Origin: Flavisolibacter ginsenosidimutans
Lineage (GTDB): Bacteria; Bacteroidota; Bacteroidia; Chitinophagales; Chitinophagaceae
Assembly: GCF_007970805.1 (NCBI RefSeq)
Contig: NZ_CP042433.1
Location: forward strand, 4,898,001-4,962,000
Direction of reading: 5' to 3'
DNA length: 64,000 bases
Below are positions 1 through 8,897 of this stretch, one piece after another; positions within the stretch are counted from its first letter, which is position 1, and each line of letters opens with the position of its first letter. A model generated the notes under the pieces. The model was not told where the DNA came from. It did not search any database and saw only the letters and a program-made list of their open reading frames with translations. Both the position numbers and the translations under genes were made by a program.

Positions 1-570
1 GACAGTCCGTTAAGCACTTCCATTACCGAAGTGGTAAAAAAGTACCCGCAATACTTTAACAAGACCATCCAAAAGGTTTTGCAAACCGATGATGATCCCT
101 TTCAATTTGAGGGCTTGCGTTACATTGAAAGCGTAGAAGAATCGAAACTGCTCAACTATCGCAACGAACCCTGCGTGATCATCTCGGCAAGCGGCATGGC
201 CGAAGCAGGCCGAGTGAAACACCACATCAGCAATAACGTTGAGAACAGCCGCAACGCCATTTTGATGACGGGTTACTGCGAACCGGCTTCGCTGGGTGCA
301 CGTTTACTTTCTGGTGCAGAAGAGGTGAGCATTTTTGGTGTGCAACACGAAGTGCACGCAGAAATCGGCCAAATAAAAAGCATGAGTGCCCACGGCGATT
401 ACGAAGATTTGAGTCAATGGCTAAGTTGCCAGGACAAGCAAAGCATCAAAAGACTTTTTTTGGTGCACGGCGAATACGACGTGCAGCAGGATTTCAAACG
501 CTGGCTTGTAAAACGTGGTTTTGTGGACGTAGAAATTCCCGATCGCCACTTTGAAACCGGTCTTGCCTGA
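1..570 (+). CDS. MBL-fold/beta-CASP RNA metallo-hydrolase, C-terminal part (5' end outside window)
   Basis: The frame is open from base 1, so the start lies upstream. The first visible residues, DSPLSTSITEV, match the beta-CASP segment that follows the metallo-beta-lactamase core in RNA-processing nucleases. The next block, CVIISASGMAEAGRVKHHI, is the beta-CASP signature (P/C-V-I-I-x-x-SGM-x-x-GR-x-x-H). The terminal HGDYEDLSQWL and LVHGEYDVQQDF segments fit the RMMBL C-terminal domain, whose His residues help bind the active-site metals. The family cleaves RNA as an endo- or exonuclease in the cytoplasm. About 190 residues are seen; full-length relatives have about 450-470. The class is secure from these motifs; the exact substrate is not. 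Confidence 0.88.
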   Translation, partial: DSPLSTSITEVVKKYPQYFNKTIQKVLQTDDDPFQFEGLRYIESVEESKLLNYRNEPCVIISASGMAEAGRVKHHISNNVENSRNAILMTGYCEPASLGARLLSGAEEVSIFGVQHEVHAEIGQIKSMSAHGDYEDLSQWLSCQDKQSIKRLFLVHGEYDVQQDFKRWLVKRGFVDVEIPDRHFETGLA

Positions 571-687
571 AGGCATCAAAGGCTTTGCTGCGCAAGGTTT
601 TGCATCGCTTAACTTTCACATCTCCTTTGAAATTTCCGCACAGGTTTTGACGTATATAAAGGACAAAAAACAAAAGGAATTTGTACT

Positions 688-1275
688 ATGGGAAACATCT
701 TCAAAACCTTTGGTGCTGCCGCTTTTTCAGGCCTGTTGCTGGCCGGTTGCGCAAGCACGGCACACGTGGAAAAAGACAAATCGGTTAACTTAAATAACTA
801 CAAAACCTTTGCGTGGGTTGACACGAGGGAGAGCAAGAACGACACAGTAAAAACAAAAGTTTCCGATCTGACCGAGCGAACCATCAGAGACGCTGTAAAC
901 GAAGAACTGGAAAAAGTGGGTTGGAAACAATCCAAAAAACCGGATGTTTTGCTAACCTATGATTTGCTGGTTGAAAGGGCCGTGAAAGAAGAAAACAACC
1001 CGGTTTATTCGCAACCCCTGACCCGGTATTATTACAACCCGTACAGCCGCCGCTGGATACCGGTTTATTATCCTTCAGAGTTTTTGGGTTATGACAGGGA
1101 CCGCCGGCCTGTGCGTGAGGGAACAATTACCATTCGTCTCATCGACGCAAAGAACGACAAAACGATCTGGCAGGGATGGACTACCGATGAAGTTGCCAGC
1201 CGCAATCTTACTGGCAAAGAAATCCGTAACGGCGTCAAGTCCATCTTCCGCAAGTTTGACGTTGCAAAAAATTAA
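688..1275 (+). CDS. DUF4136 domain lipoprotein
   Basis: A 195-residue protein with a lipoprotein signal peptide: a hydrophobic stretch ending in the lipobox LLAGC, acylated Cys near residue 21. The mature part begins after a polar linker with the pattern YKTFAWVD, typical of DUF4136, and ends with a segment on conversion of values (TIWQGWTTDEVA) also typical of the family. DUF4136 proteins are envelope lipoproteins of unknown function. The ATG at 688 is the only start that gives a clean signal peptide. The gene is monocistronic, with a 117 bp gap upstream and an intrinsic terminator immediately downstream. Confidence 0.88.
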   Translation: MGNIFKTFGAAAFSGLLLAGCASTAHVEKDKSVNLNNYKTFAWVDTRESKNDTVKTKVSDLTERTIRDAVNEELEKVGWKQSKKPDVLLTYDLLVERAVKEENNPVYSQPLTRYYYNPYSRRWIPVYYPSEFLGYDRDRRPVREGTITIRLIDAKNDKTIWQGWTTDEVASRNLTGKEIRNGVKSIFRKFDVAKN

Positions 1276-1295
1276 ACCTTTCACAACTTGTTCAG

Positions 1296-1323
1296 AAGCC
1301 TCTTTAAAAAGAGGCTTTTTGTT
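1296..1323 (+). terminator. Intrinsic terminator after the DUF4136 gene
   Basis: A perfect 10 bp stem, AAGCCTCTTT (1296-1305) with AAAGAGGCTT (1308-1317), around a 2-nt spacer, followed by a T-rich tract. It lies 20 bp past the stop codon and is correctly oriented. Confidence 0.85.
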
Positions 1324-1380
1324 TTAAAACTTTTGGCGGAAAAGAATGTTCCGCCTATTTTTGCCCTCCCGAAAACGGAA

Positions 1381-1452
1381 GCCGCGTTCGTCTAAGGGCT
1401 AGGACGCCTCCCTTTCACGGAGGTAATACGGGTTCGAATCCCGTACGCGGTA
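1381..1452 (+). tRNA. tRNA-Glu (anticodon UUC)
   Basis: A full cloverleaf can be folded. The acceptor stem is GCCGCGT/ACGCGGT with a terminal G-U pair, the anticodon stem CCTCC/GGAGG encloses the loop CTTTCAC (anticodon TTC), and the T-arm contains GGTTCGAATCC. The discriminator base is A at 1452 and CCA is not encoded. It is a single tRNA gene with its own terminator. Confidence 0.95.
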
Positions 1453-1455
1453 CGA

Positions 1456-1487
1456 AAAGCTCGCCTTTGTGGCGGGCTTTGTTTTTT
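1456..1487 (+). terminator. Intrinsic terminator after tRNA-Glu
   Basis: AAAGCTCGCC (1456-1465) pairs with GGCGGGCTTT (1471-1480) through one G-U wobble and a 5-nt loop, followed by GTTTTTT. The hairpin begins four bases after the tRNA 3' end. Confidence 0.8.
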
Positions 1488-1493
1488 CTGTCT

Positions 1494-2026
1494 TACCACT
1501 GTCTGCAGAACGAAAGTATTGAATCTAATCTTAGGTCAATCTTCGTGCAATATGGCACGCCAACATTTATCTCTACACTGCCGGTAAAAACGCTTTGCTG
1601 AATTACCCGGAAAAAACAAGGAAAACATTTGTTTTGTCACATAGCAGCCTTATTTTGTGCAGGACAGTTCAGGACGAGGAAGAAGGGTGATGCCGATAAT
1701 TTCAGTCTTGATTTTGTGCTGAAGCTATATGAAATGATTTCCTTTTAGTACCCCTTATAGCCTTGTAACTTCCCTGTGATGAATTTCGGTTGATGTAAAA
1801 TTTTTCGAAGATCCGTCTTCGTTTACGAAAACAAAGGCTTGCTACTCCTCTTTGTCTGCTTTCGGTAACGGTTGCTGTTCGAAAGGATTTTCAGGCTTGC
1901 GAATCTTCCAACATCTCCGGCTGCTTTGTTCTTATTGGGCTACGCCCTGCACGCACTCTTTGTCGTCGAACCGAGCGATTCGTTCTCTAAAAGAGTTCAT
2001 TACCTCTCATTTATAACAACTGTCAA
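1494..2026. other. Non-coding stretch upstream of susC
   Basis: About 530 bp between the tRNA terminator and the SusC start. The short frame at 1872-2072 overlaps the SusC start in another frame and has no recognisable features, so it is not called. A TAGCCTTG near 1758 resembles the Bacteroidota -7 element TAnnTTTG, but no good -33 partner was found. The stretch presumably holds the promoter and leader of the pectin locus. No regulator gene or riboswitch fold was recognised. Confidence 0.4.
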
Positions 2027-5000
2027 ATGCGAAAAAATCCAACTGCTCTCTTTCGAAGCTTGGGACTGCTAAGCTTCCTCTTGCTCTCCTCTGTGTTTGT
2101 GCAGGCGCAGGTTAGCGTGTCGGGCAAAGTCACCGACGAAACCAACAAACCGATCGAAGGCGTTACCGTGCAGGTGAACGGTGCCAAAACCAGTACTTTA
2201 ACACGTGCCGATGGAAGCTTTCAAATCACCGTACCATCGGGCAATGCCCGCCTTATTTTTTCTTCTGTAGGCTTTGAGAGGCAAGAAGTAGCCGTGAACA
2301 ATCAAGCCATCATCAACGTCCCGTTACAATCAACAAACAGTGCTTTGCAGGATGTGGTGGTGATTGGTTATGCAACGGTGCGGAAGAAAGACGTAACAGG
2401 AGCCGTTTCCGGTTTAAGCCAAAACGAAATTAAGTCACGCCCCGTGCAGGATGCCGTGCAGGCGATGCAGGGGAAAGTTGCCGGTGTAGACATCACTTCT
2501 AACGAGCGTCCCGGTTCACTTGGGACAATCAACATCCGGGGTGTTCGCTCTTTGCTGGCATCTAACTCACCGTTGTTTGTCGTTGACGGAATACCGTTAG
2601 TATCTGGCGGCATTGATAACTTTAATCCCGCAGATATTGAATCTATCGACATTTTGAAAGATGCATCCGCAACAGCTATTTACGGTAGCCGTGGTGCAAA
2701 CGGTGTGGTAATTGTTACGACGAAGCAGGGTAAGAACGGCAGGGTAAATTTAAACGTCAACAGTTCACTCCGGTTTGACAACTTAGTGGATAATGAGAAA
2801 ATGTTCAGCGCTGCTGATTACATCACCTTTCGCAGATGGGCTTACTATTATGCAGGTTTGAACTACGCCACGGGCATCAGTACTAACCCAAGAGGCGACC
2901 AGCCAACATTGGCTACCGACAGAACGTTCTTTAATGCTACGGCTGATCCTGCCGCGTGGGCTAACATTGCCAAAGGATGGGCGTCGGGTAAATGGGATGG
3001 AAGCGCAGTGACTACCACGGATTGGAGAGGTTTGGTGACGCAGCAATCCGTCACGAGTGACAATTCGATCAGCGTTAGCGGTGGTACCGATAAAATGAGG
3101 GCTTATGCTTCTTTTGGCTATTTGAACAATACCGGTACCGTAAAAGGTCAGTCTTATAAACGATATACCACAAACGTCAACATAGAAATTACACCAACAA
3201 AATGGTTTACGTTTGGCAGCAACGTAAGCGTTGCTTACAGCGTACAGCAATACGGCCAGTCAACAAGAAACGTTTCAACAATCGGTACTCCGTCGGGCGG
3301 TTTATATGAATCTGCAAGGTCTTTGTTTCCCTACGCAGTCCCTTACGATTCTGCCGGTAACAGGGTATTGTTTCCCGGCGGCGATAATTCCTGGAAGAAT
3401 GTTGTGGACGAGTGGAATTATAATATAGATCAACGAACAACCGTTCGTGCCTTTGGCAGTATCAATGGGCAAGTTGATATCGGTAACATCTTTCGCCCGC
3501 TAAAGGGATTAAGATACCGTATGAATTTCGGGCCGGACATTGACCTGTACACCGATGGAGTTTATATTGACGCCAACTCCGTGGCCAATGGCGGTAGCAC
3601 CAGCTACGCATCGCTCTTAAAAGGCAAAGCATTTTCTTACACCTTAGATAACCTGTTGTATTACGATAAAACAATCGGTGCACACAGCTTCGGTATAACT
3701 TTATTAGCCAGTCAAACAGCCTTTAACGCAGACAGCAGTACCATTAACGGTAACGGTATTCCCTTCGCTTCACAAAAGTGGAATGCATTGACCAGCGGTA
3801 CCGTAACCGGCACATTAAGCACAAGCTCTAACCTGGTTGAGCAACAGTTGTTGTCTTACATGGGCCGGGTGAATTACAGCTTCAAGGATAAATACCTTTT
3901 AACGGCTTCAATACGCCGTGACGGATCATCCGTATTTGCAAAAGGCCACCAATACGATAACTTCCCGAGTGCGGCCCTGGCATGGCGCATAAGCCGTGAA
4001 GATTTTCTGCAACATTCTACTTGGGTGAATGAATTAAAATTGAGGGCAGGTGTGGGTGTTACCGGTAATTCCGCTGTGGCGCCTTATTCAACACAGGGCG
4101 CTATTGTCTCTTTGTTCTATCCATTCTCTTCAACCAATACTCCCGGTGCATATACCAATCCATTATTAGCCAACCAGGATCTTAAATGGGAAAAAACACA
4201 GCAAGTTAATGTGGGCTTAGATTTTTCTTTGTTTAACAGAAGGGTTTCCGGCAGTGTGGATGTATACAGTTCAAAGACATCTGACTTGCTGCTCAACAGA
4301 AATCTTCCATCGGTAACAGGCTACAACACCACCTATTTCAATATTGGTAAAACGGCTAATAACGGAATTGATATCAGTGTATCAACGGTTAATTACAGAA
4401 GCAGAAGTATGTTGTGGACAACCACCGTTAACGCTTCGTGGCAAAAAGATCATATTGTGGCTTTGTCGAACGGTAACCAGGATGACATCACCAACAGTTT
4501 ATTTATTGGCCAACCTCTTGGAGTGATCTATGGTTACAAAGCCTTAGGCATCTGGCAGCCCGGCGATACCACCGCGATCAAAGCATTTAATGCGAATGGT
4601 GGTTCATTCTCTCCTGGATTTACCCGTGTGGCAGACTTGAATGGAGACAATAAAATTGATCCCAACAACGACCGCCAGATCATTGGATGGACAAGACCCC
4701 GCTGGGTGGTAGGCATGACCAACACGTTTGTGTATAAAGGAGTTGAACTGTCTGTTTTCATCTACGGCCGTTTGCACTACTGGTACAACACGGGTGGTGA
4801 AGGTGAAGCTGCTCGTGGTGTTACAAGGCAGATCAATTACTATACGCCGGATAATACAAATTCAGAATATCAGAAGCCCGTATACAACGCAGGTAATGCA
4901 TCGCTTGATCCATACTTTGCGGCTTTGGGTTATAAGAAAGCTTCATTTATTAAGGTACGGAACATTTCTTTGGGCTATACGGTAAACAACAAATACCTGG

Positions 5001-5146
5001 GAAAAGCGGGTGTTTCAAACCTTAAAGCCTATGTACAAGTTGCCAATCCAGGCATGCTGTTCTCTCAAATTAAATACTTAGACATGGATGTCGTTTCGCC
5101 TACCTGGAACAGAGGCGTAACCTTTGGAATCAACGCAACATTCTGA
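2027..5146 (+). CDS. susC: SusC/RagA-family TonB-dependent outer-membrane transporter
   Basis: A 1039-residue protein. A signal peptide ends at VFVQA-QV near residue 28. A carboxypeptidase-regulatory-like beta domain follows (about 29-115: VSGKVTDETNKPIEGVTVQV). Then come the SusC plug motif DVVVIGYATVRKKDVTGAV (about 110-130), the plug domain with LFVVDGIPL and DASATAIYGSRGANGVV, and a 22-stranded beta-barrel ending in an aromatic residue (GINATF). SusC barrels take up oligosaccharides together with a SusD lid, energised by TonB/ExbBD. It is followed after 20 bp by susD and heads the pectin locus. The substrate is inferred from the downstream enzymes: arabinan- or rhamnogalacturonan-derived oligosaccharides. 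Confidence 0.96.
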   Translation: MRKNPTALFRSLGLLSFLLLSSVFVQAQVSVSGKVTDETNKPIEGVTVQVNGAKTSTLTRADGSFQITVPSGNARLIFSSVGFERQEVAVNNQAIINVPLQSTNSALQDVVVIGYATVRKKDVTGAVSGLSQNEIKSRPVQDAVQAMQGKVAGVDITSNERPGSLGTINIRGVRSLLASNSPLFVVDGIPLVSGGIDNFNPADIESIDILKDASATAIYGSRGANGVVIVTTKQGKNGRVNLNVNSSLRFDNLVDNEKMFSAADYITFRRWAYYYAGLNYATGISTNPRGDQPTLATDRTFFNATADPAAWANIAKGWASGKWDGSAVTTTDWRGLVTQQSVTSDNSISVSGGTDKMRAYASFGYLNNTGTVKGQSYKRYTTNVNIEITPTKWFTFGSNVSVAYSVQQYGQSTRNVSTIGTPSGGLYESARSLFPYAVPYDSAGNRVLFPGGDNSWKNVVDEWNYNIDQRTTVRAFGSINGQVDIGNIFRPLKGLRYRMNFGPDIDLYTDGVYIDANSVANGGSTSYASLLKGKAFSYTLDNLLYYDKTIGAHSFGITLLASQTAFNADSSTINGNGIPFASQKWNALTSGTVTGTLSTSSNLVEQQLLSYMGRVNYSFKDKYLLTASIRRDGSSVFAKGHQYDNFPSAALAWRISREDFLQHSTWVNELKLRAGVGVTGNSAVAPYSTQGAIVSLFYPFSSTNTPGAYTNPLLANQDLKWEKTQQVNVGLDFSLFNRRVSGSVDVYSSKTSDLLLNRNLPSVTGYNTTYFNIGKTANNGIDISVSTVNYRSRSMLWTTTVNASWQKDHIVALSNGNQDDITNSLFIGQPLGVIYGYKALGIWQPGDTTAIKAFNANGGSFSPGFTRVADLNGDNKIDPNNDRQIIGWTRPRWVVGMTNTFVYKGVELSVFIYGRLHYWYNTGGEGEAARGVTRQINYYTPDNTNSEYQKPVYNAGNASLDPYFAALGYKKASFIKVRNISLGYTVNNKYLGKAGVSNLKAYVQVANPGMLFSQIKYLDMDVVSPTWNRGVTFGINATF

Positions 5147-5166
5147 TACAATAAAAACCGAATTAT

Positions 5167-7170
5167 ATGCAGCGATATCATTTATATATAAAATCAGTTC
5201 TTCTTGCAGCCTTGGTATCTGCCGCGGGTTGCAAAAAAAGTTTCCTCGATGAAACGCTTACCACGGCAAGGGGTACCAGCTTTTTTACCACTGATGCAGG
5301 CATTCAGCAATTGGCCGTAGGTACCTATTACCAGGTTTTTGCGAACCCGTGTAACGGTGAATGGTTTTACGCGGCTACCAATTATGGAACCGATGAATTT
5401 CATGTGGGCGGTGACCCTTCCAACGCGCCCTGGAATAATTACGACGCTACGTTTAATTCAGTAAACCAGGGAAGCAATACCAACGTTGCGCTGGCTAACT
5501 ATCAGTGGGATGCCATTTACATAGGTATTGGTGATGCGAACCTGTTAATTCAAAATTGTATCAGCAGTAGTTCTACCTCTGCCGCTATAAAAAATACGGC
5601 ATTGGGAGAAGGTTATTTTATGCGTGCATACAGCTATTTACGATTGGTGAGCCAGTATGGTGCAGTGCCGTTGCAGCTTACGCCAATTACGACAGTGCAA
5701 TTGGAATTTACCAGGGCCTCACCAAAAGAAGTTTATGCACAGATTATTTCTGACTTAACGAAAGCAATGACCTTATTGCCCACTTCCGGCAGCCCATACC
5801 GTATTACACAGGATGCTGCCGCACACTTTTTAGCAAAAGCCTACTTGTCAAGAGCAAGCGAGATTAACAGTTCATGGAATTCCGATACCAAAGCTGCCGA
5901 CCTTGCGGCTATCGTTCCGCTGTGCGATGGAGTGATTGCACGCCATCCTTTGGCCCAAAATTTTGCCAGTGTGTTTAACTTTACCGGCATCAATTCTGCA
6001 AACGAAAATTTACCGGAAGTCATTCTCTCGGCCCAGTTCACCAATGATGTAAACACCAACCAGGGAAATGGAAATACGCAGCACTTGTATTTTGTTTCAC
6101 GATATGACATACAGGATCAAATGGCCCGCGATTTAACGGGCGACAGGCCGTTCAGCCGGTTGGCAACAACGTACTACATGTATCGCGTTTATGATATGGT
6201 GAACGATTCAAGGTTTTGGAAATCGTTCCGGACAAAAAGTGCAATTAATGGGGCAACCCCGGTAGCGCCAAATAAACAGGGCGATGTGGGTATTATGTTT
6301 GTCATCAACCAACCAGGCGATGCGCGGTATCCTCTGTCAAAAATTTGTAAGACAACATCGGGCACGGCGCTGGTGAATGATGTTAACGGCACCGGACGAC
6401 CTATCCCGACAACCTATGTAGCTTATCCGGCCGGCCGCACAACAGACGGGGCACTGAACACCGATTTAACAACGGCCGGCCAAAGTTTTCCATCATGCAG
6501 TAAACACATGGACGGTTCGAGAAACGCATTGAATGATGTTGTTGGACACCGGGATTTTATTTTAGCACGTTCGGCTGAAACCTATCTAATCGCTGCGGAA
6601 GCAAAGATTCGATTGGCACAAGCCGGAACGGGCAGTTATACGGATGCCTTGCCTTACATTAATGCGGTAAGAACCCGGGCGCAATATGCCGGCGGAGAAA
6701 GCCGCTCGGCGTATAACGACGGAGGCAACACGCTGCAGTCTGTTTCCTTGCAAACACCGGGTGTAGGCCCTTCATTTTATCCCGGAAACTCATATTATGA
6801 ATCAAACAACATTCCTGTAACTACAGCCGCTTCTTCAAGCCTCGCTATTGGAAGTATTGCTCCGTTGCCTGCGCAGGATGAATACATCATTAATGCCCTG
6901 GGTTTATCCAATACGTACGACAGAATGTTGTGCCTGGTACTGAATGAACGTTCACGTGAATTAGTGGGTGAGTATAAACGCTGGGAAGATTTATCAAGAA
7001 CGCAAACCTTGGTAAAAAGGGTTCAGGTATTTAACCCTGAAGGATCGCCGAATATTAAAGCTTTCCACTCGTTGCGCCCTATACCACAAACGTTCCTTGA
7101 CGGCATCCAGGCCGGCGGGGTAAACTTAACGGCTGGCCAAAAGCAGGCTATGCAAAACCCTGGCTACTGA
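5167..7170 (+). CDS. susD: SusD/RagB-family glycan-binding lipoprotein
   Basis: A 667-residue lipoprotein. The lipobox is SAAGC with Cys22, followed by KKSFLDE, the usual start of SusD proteins. The N-terminal SusD-like region has TPR-like helices (GEGYFMRAYSYLRLVSQYGAVPL) and the C-terminal RagB/SusD part has FILARSAETYLIAAEAKIRL and LVLNERSRELVGEYKRWEDLSR. It sits at the cell surface as a lid over the SusC barrel and captures glycans. It is slightly longer than typical (about 500-600) because of a Gly/Ser-rich insertion before the C-terminal motif. The gene follows susC by 20 bp and is closed by a terminator. Confidence 0.95.
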   Translation: MQRYHLYIKSVLLAALVSAAGCKKSFLDETLTTARGTSFFTTDAGIQQLAVGTYYQVFANPCNGEWFYAATNYGTDEFHVGGDPSNAPWNNYDATFNSVNQGSNTNVALANYQWDAIYIGIGDANLLIQNCISSSSTSAAIKNTALGEGYFMRAYSYLRLVSQYGAVPLQLTPITTVQLEFTRASPKEVYAQIISDLTKAMTLLPTSGSPYRITQDAAAHFLAKAYLSRASEINSSWNSDTKAADLAAIVPLCDGVIARHPLAQNFASVFNFTGINSANENLPEVILSAQFTNDVNTNQGNGNTQHLYFVSRYDIQDQMARDLTGDRPFSRLATTYYMYRVYDMVNDSRFWKSFRTKSAINGATPVAPNKQGDVGIMFVINQPGDARYPLSKICKTTSGTALVNDVNGTGRPIPTTYVAYPAGRTTDGALNTDLTTAGQSFPSCSKHMDGSRNALNDVVGHRDFILARSAETYLIAAEAKIRLAQAGTGSYTDALPYINAVRTRAQYAGGESRSAYNDGGNTLQSVSLQTPGVGPSFYPGNSYYESNNIPVTTAASSSLAIGSIAPLPAQDEYIINALGLSNTYDRMLCLVLNERSRELVGEYKRWEDLSRTQTLVKRVQVFNPEGSPNIKAFHSLRPIPQTFLDGIQAGGVNLTAGQKQAMQNPGY

Positions 7171-7199
7171 TTTTAATGATTGTGACCTTAGTGAAAGTA

Positions 7200-7245
7200 G
7201 AAAGTGGCGATTATACCACGGCCGCCACTTTCATTTCTTTTTCGG
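7200..7245 (+). terminator. Terminator after susCD
   Basis: GAAAGTGGCG (7200-7209) pairs perfectly with CGCCACTTTC (7223-7232) around a 13-nt loop, followed by a T-rich tract. It probably ends the susCD transcript, so the enzymes downstream have their own promoter or depend on read-through. Confidence 0.75.
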
Positions 7246-7549
7246 ATGAAGTTTTTCAGGATAGCACAGGACAATGGTTTTGAAATCAAAAAATAATTTA
7301 GGCGAACAAAGCATTGCTGTTATATGATCCCTGATTCCTTCTCTTTTTTCAGAAGCAAACTTCGCATCATTTACAGCGGTTAGTTTTTTAAAGACAACGT
7401 TTCCGGATAACCGGCCACATATTTTTCTCATGTACAAGCAGCAATCGTTAGAACAAAGGCAGGGAATAAAGTACCTGTCTTTTTCTTTTTAACGGCGTCG
7501 GTGAAACGAAACTTTGACTCTAATTTTCGTCCGCTAAACGAACCAATAC
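7246..7549. other. Intergenic leader upstream of the GH105 gene
   Basis: About 300 bp with no supported gene. It ends with a terminator-like hairpin, annotated separately at 7455-7490. TAATTTTC near 7521 resembles a Bacteroidota -7 element but lacks a clear -33 box. The only reading frame here (7231-7437, minus strand) has no recognisable features. Confidence 0.35.
7455..7490 (+). terminator. Terminator-like hairpin 60 bp upstream of GH105
   Basis: AAAGGCAGG (7455-7463) pairs with CCTGTCTTT (7474-7482) through one wobble and a 10-nt loop, followed by TTTTCTTTTT. It has the shape of an intrinsic terminator on the plus strand, yet the nearest upstream gene already ends in a better one. It may terminate a short leader or small RNA. 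Confidence 0.4.
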
Positions 7550-8890
7550 ATGAAACAAACGCAACGCCTTTTCTCCCTTTTTCTTTTTCTCTCTTCCTCC
7601 TTTTGTCTCTTGGCACAAAAGGCCAACGACGTTACCGCGCCGCTGCACGCCATGCAACCCGATTACGTTGTGCCTTATGGCGTGCCGGCAACCGAAAAAG
7701 TTAAGGCAACACTTGATCGTGTGCTGAATTATTTAGACGCAACTACGCCGGTGGGCTTCACCAACCGCAAAACGGGTACAACGTTCGCATCGGTCAGCAA
7801 TCCCGATACCAACGTTGTTTTTAAGCAAGGCGATTTTCGGTTAACGAGTTACGAATGGGGCGTTACCTATGCGGGCATGACGAGAGTAGGCGAAGTAACC
7901 GGCGATGACCGCTACTTCAATTACACAAAAGAACGAATGAATTTTTTGGCGACTGCTTACCCCTCCTTTAAAAAATTATACGAGCAATATCCGAAGCCTG
8001 CAAACCCTTTGCGGCAGCCTGTTGCCCCTCATGCGCTTGATGACGTTGGCGCCATGTGTGCGGCCATGATTAGAGAATACCGCCGCGGCAACGAGCAAAG
8101 CCTGCGGCCAATGATTGATGATTACATCAAGTACGTTTCAACAAAAGAATACCGCTTGAGCGATGGCACGCTGGCAAGAAACCGACCGCAAAAAAATACG
8201 CTATGGTTAGACGATTTGTTCATGAGTGTTCCGGCTTTGGCGCAAATGGGAAAACTTACCGGCGATGCAAAATATTACAACGACGCAGTGAAGCAAGTGC
8301 TGCAATTTTCGAAGCGCATGTTCAACAAAGAGCTGGGCATTTACATGCACGGCTGGGTGGAAGAAATGCCGGTGCATCCCGAGTTTCATTGGGCACGTGC
8401 CAACGGTTGGGCGCTGATGGCGATGACTGAATTGCTGGACGTACTGCCTGAAAATTTTGGCGGTCGCACCGAAGTGTTAACGCAACTAAAAGCTCACGCC
8501 AGCGGTCTTGCAAAGTATCAATCAGGCCAGGGGTTCTGGCATCAATTGCTTGATAAGAACGATTCATATCTTGAAACATCGGCGACAGCAATTTATACGT
8601 ACTGCATAGCAAAAGCGGTGAACAAAGGCTGGCTTGATGCAAAAGCGTTTGCGCCAATGTGTTTATTGGCGTGGAATGCGGTATCTACGAAAGTAAACGA
8701 CAAAGGGCAGGTAGAAGGAACCTGCGTTGGTACCGGCATGGCCTTCGATCCGGCGTTTTATTATTACCGCCCGGTAAACGTTTACGCGGCGCACGGTTAC
8801 GGCCCGGTGTTGTTAGCCGGCGCAGAAGTCATCAACCTGCTCAAGACGCATACCTTTGAAATGAACGACAGTTCCGTACAAGTCAAATAA
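7550..8890 (+). CDS. Glycoside hydrolase family 105 (unsaturated rhamnogalacturonyl hydrolase)
   Basis: 446 residues with a signal peptide ending near LLAQK. The (alpha/alpha)6 fold of GH88/GH105 is indicated by YEWGVTYAGMTRVGEVTGD, APHALDDVGAM (Asp164/Asp165; the family uses an Asp in this motif as general acid/base) and LWLDDLFMSVPALAQMG (218 onward). HWARANGWALMAMTELLDVLP is the characteristic C-terminal motif. GH105 enzymes remove the 4,5-unsaturated galacturonic acid that lyases leave on rhamnogalacturonan or pectic oligosaccharides, by vinyl ether hydration. It follows susCD and precedes GH51 by 7 bp, which fits periplasmic oligosaccharide processing. Confidence 0.93.
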   Translation: MKQTQRLFSLFLFLSSSFCLLAQKANDVTAPLHAMQPDYVVPYGVPATEKVKATLDRVLNYLDATTPVGFTNRKTGTTFASVSNPDTNVVFKQGDFRLTSYEWGVTYAGMTRVGEVTGDDRYFNYTKERMNFLATAYPSFKKLYEQYPKPANPLRQPVAPHALDDVGAMCAAMIREYRRGNEQSLRPMIDDYIKYVSTKEYRLSDGTLARNRPQKNTLWLDDLFMSVPALAQMGKLTGDAKYYNDAVKQVLQFSKRMFNKELGIYMHGWVEEMPVHPEFHWARANGWALMAMTELLDVLPENFGGRTEVLTQLKAHASGLAKYQSGQGFWHQLLDKNDSYLETSATAIYTYCIAKAVNKGWLDAKAFAPMCLLAWNAVSTKVNDKGQVEGTCVGTGMAFDPAFYYYRPVNVYAAHGYGPVLLAGAEVINLLKTHTFEMNDSSVQVK

Positions 8891-8897
8891 TCTGCAC

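Noticed and set aside
551..793. 80-codon frame bridging the nuclease end and the DUF4136 gene
   Set aside because: Overlaps both genes in another frame and has no recognisable feature.
1921..1985. GCACGCACTCTTTGTCG near 1950 as a further copy of the dispersed repeat
   Set aside because: Only a few words agree (GCACTCTT, TCG) and the flanking blocks do not follow in order.
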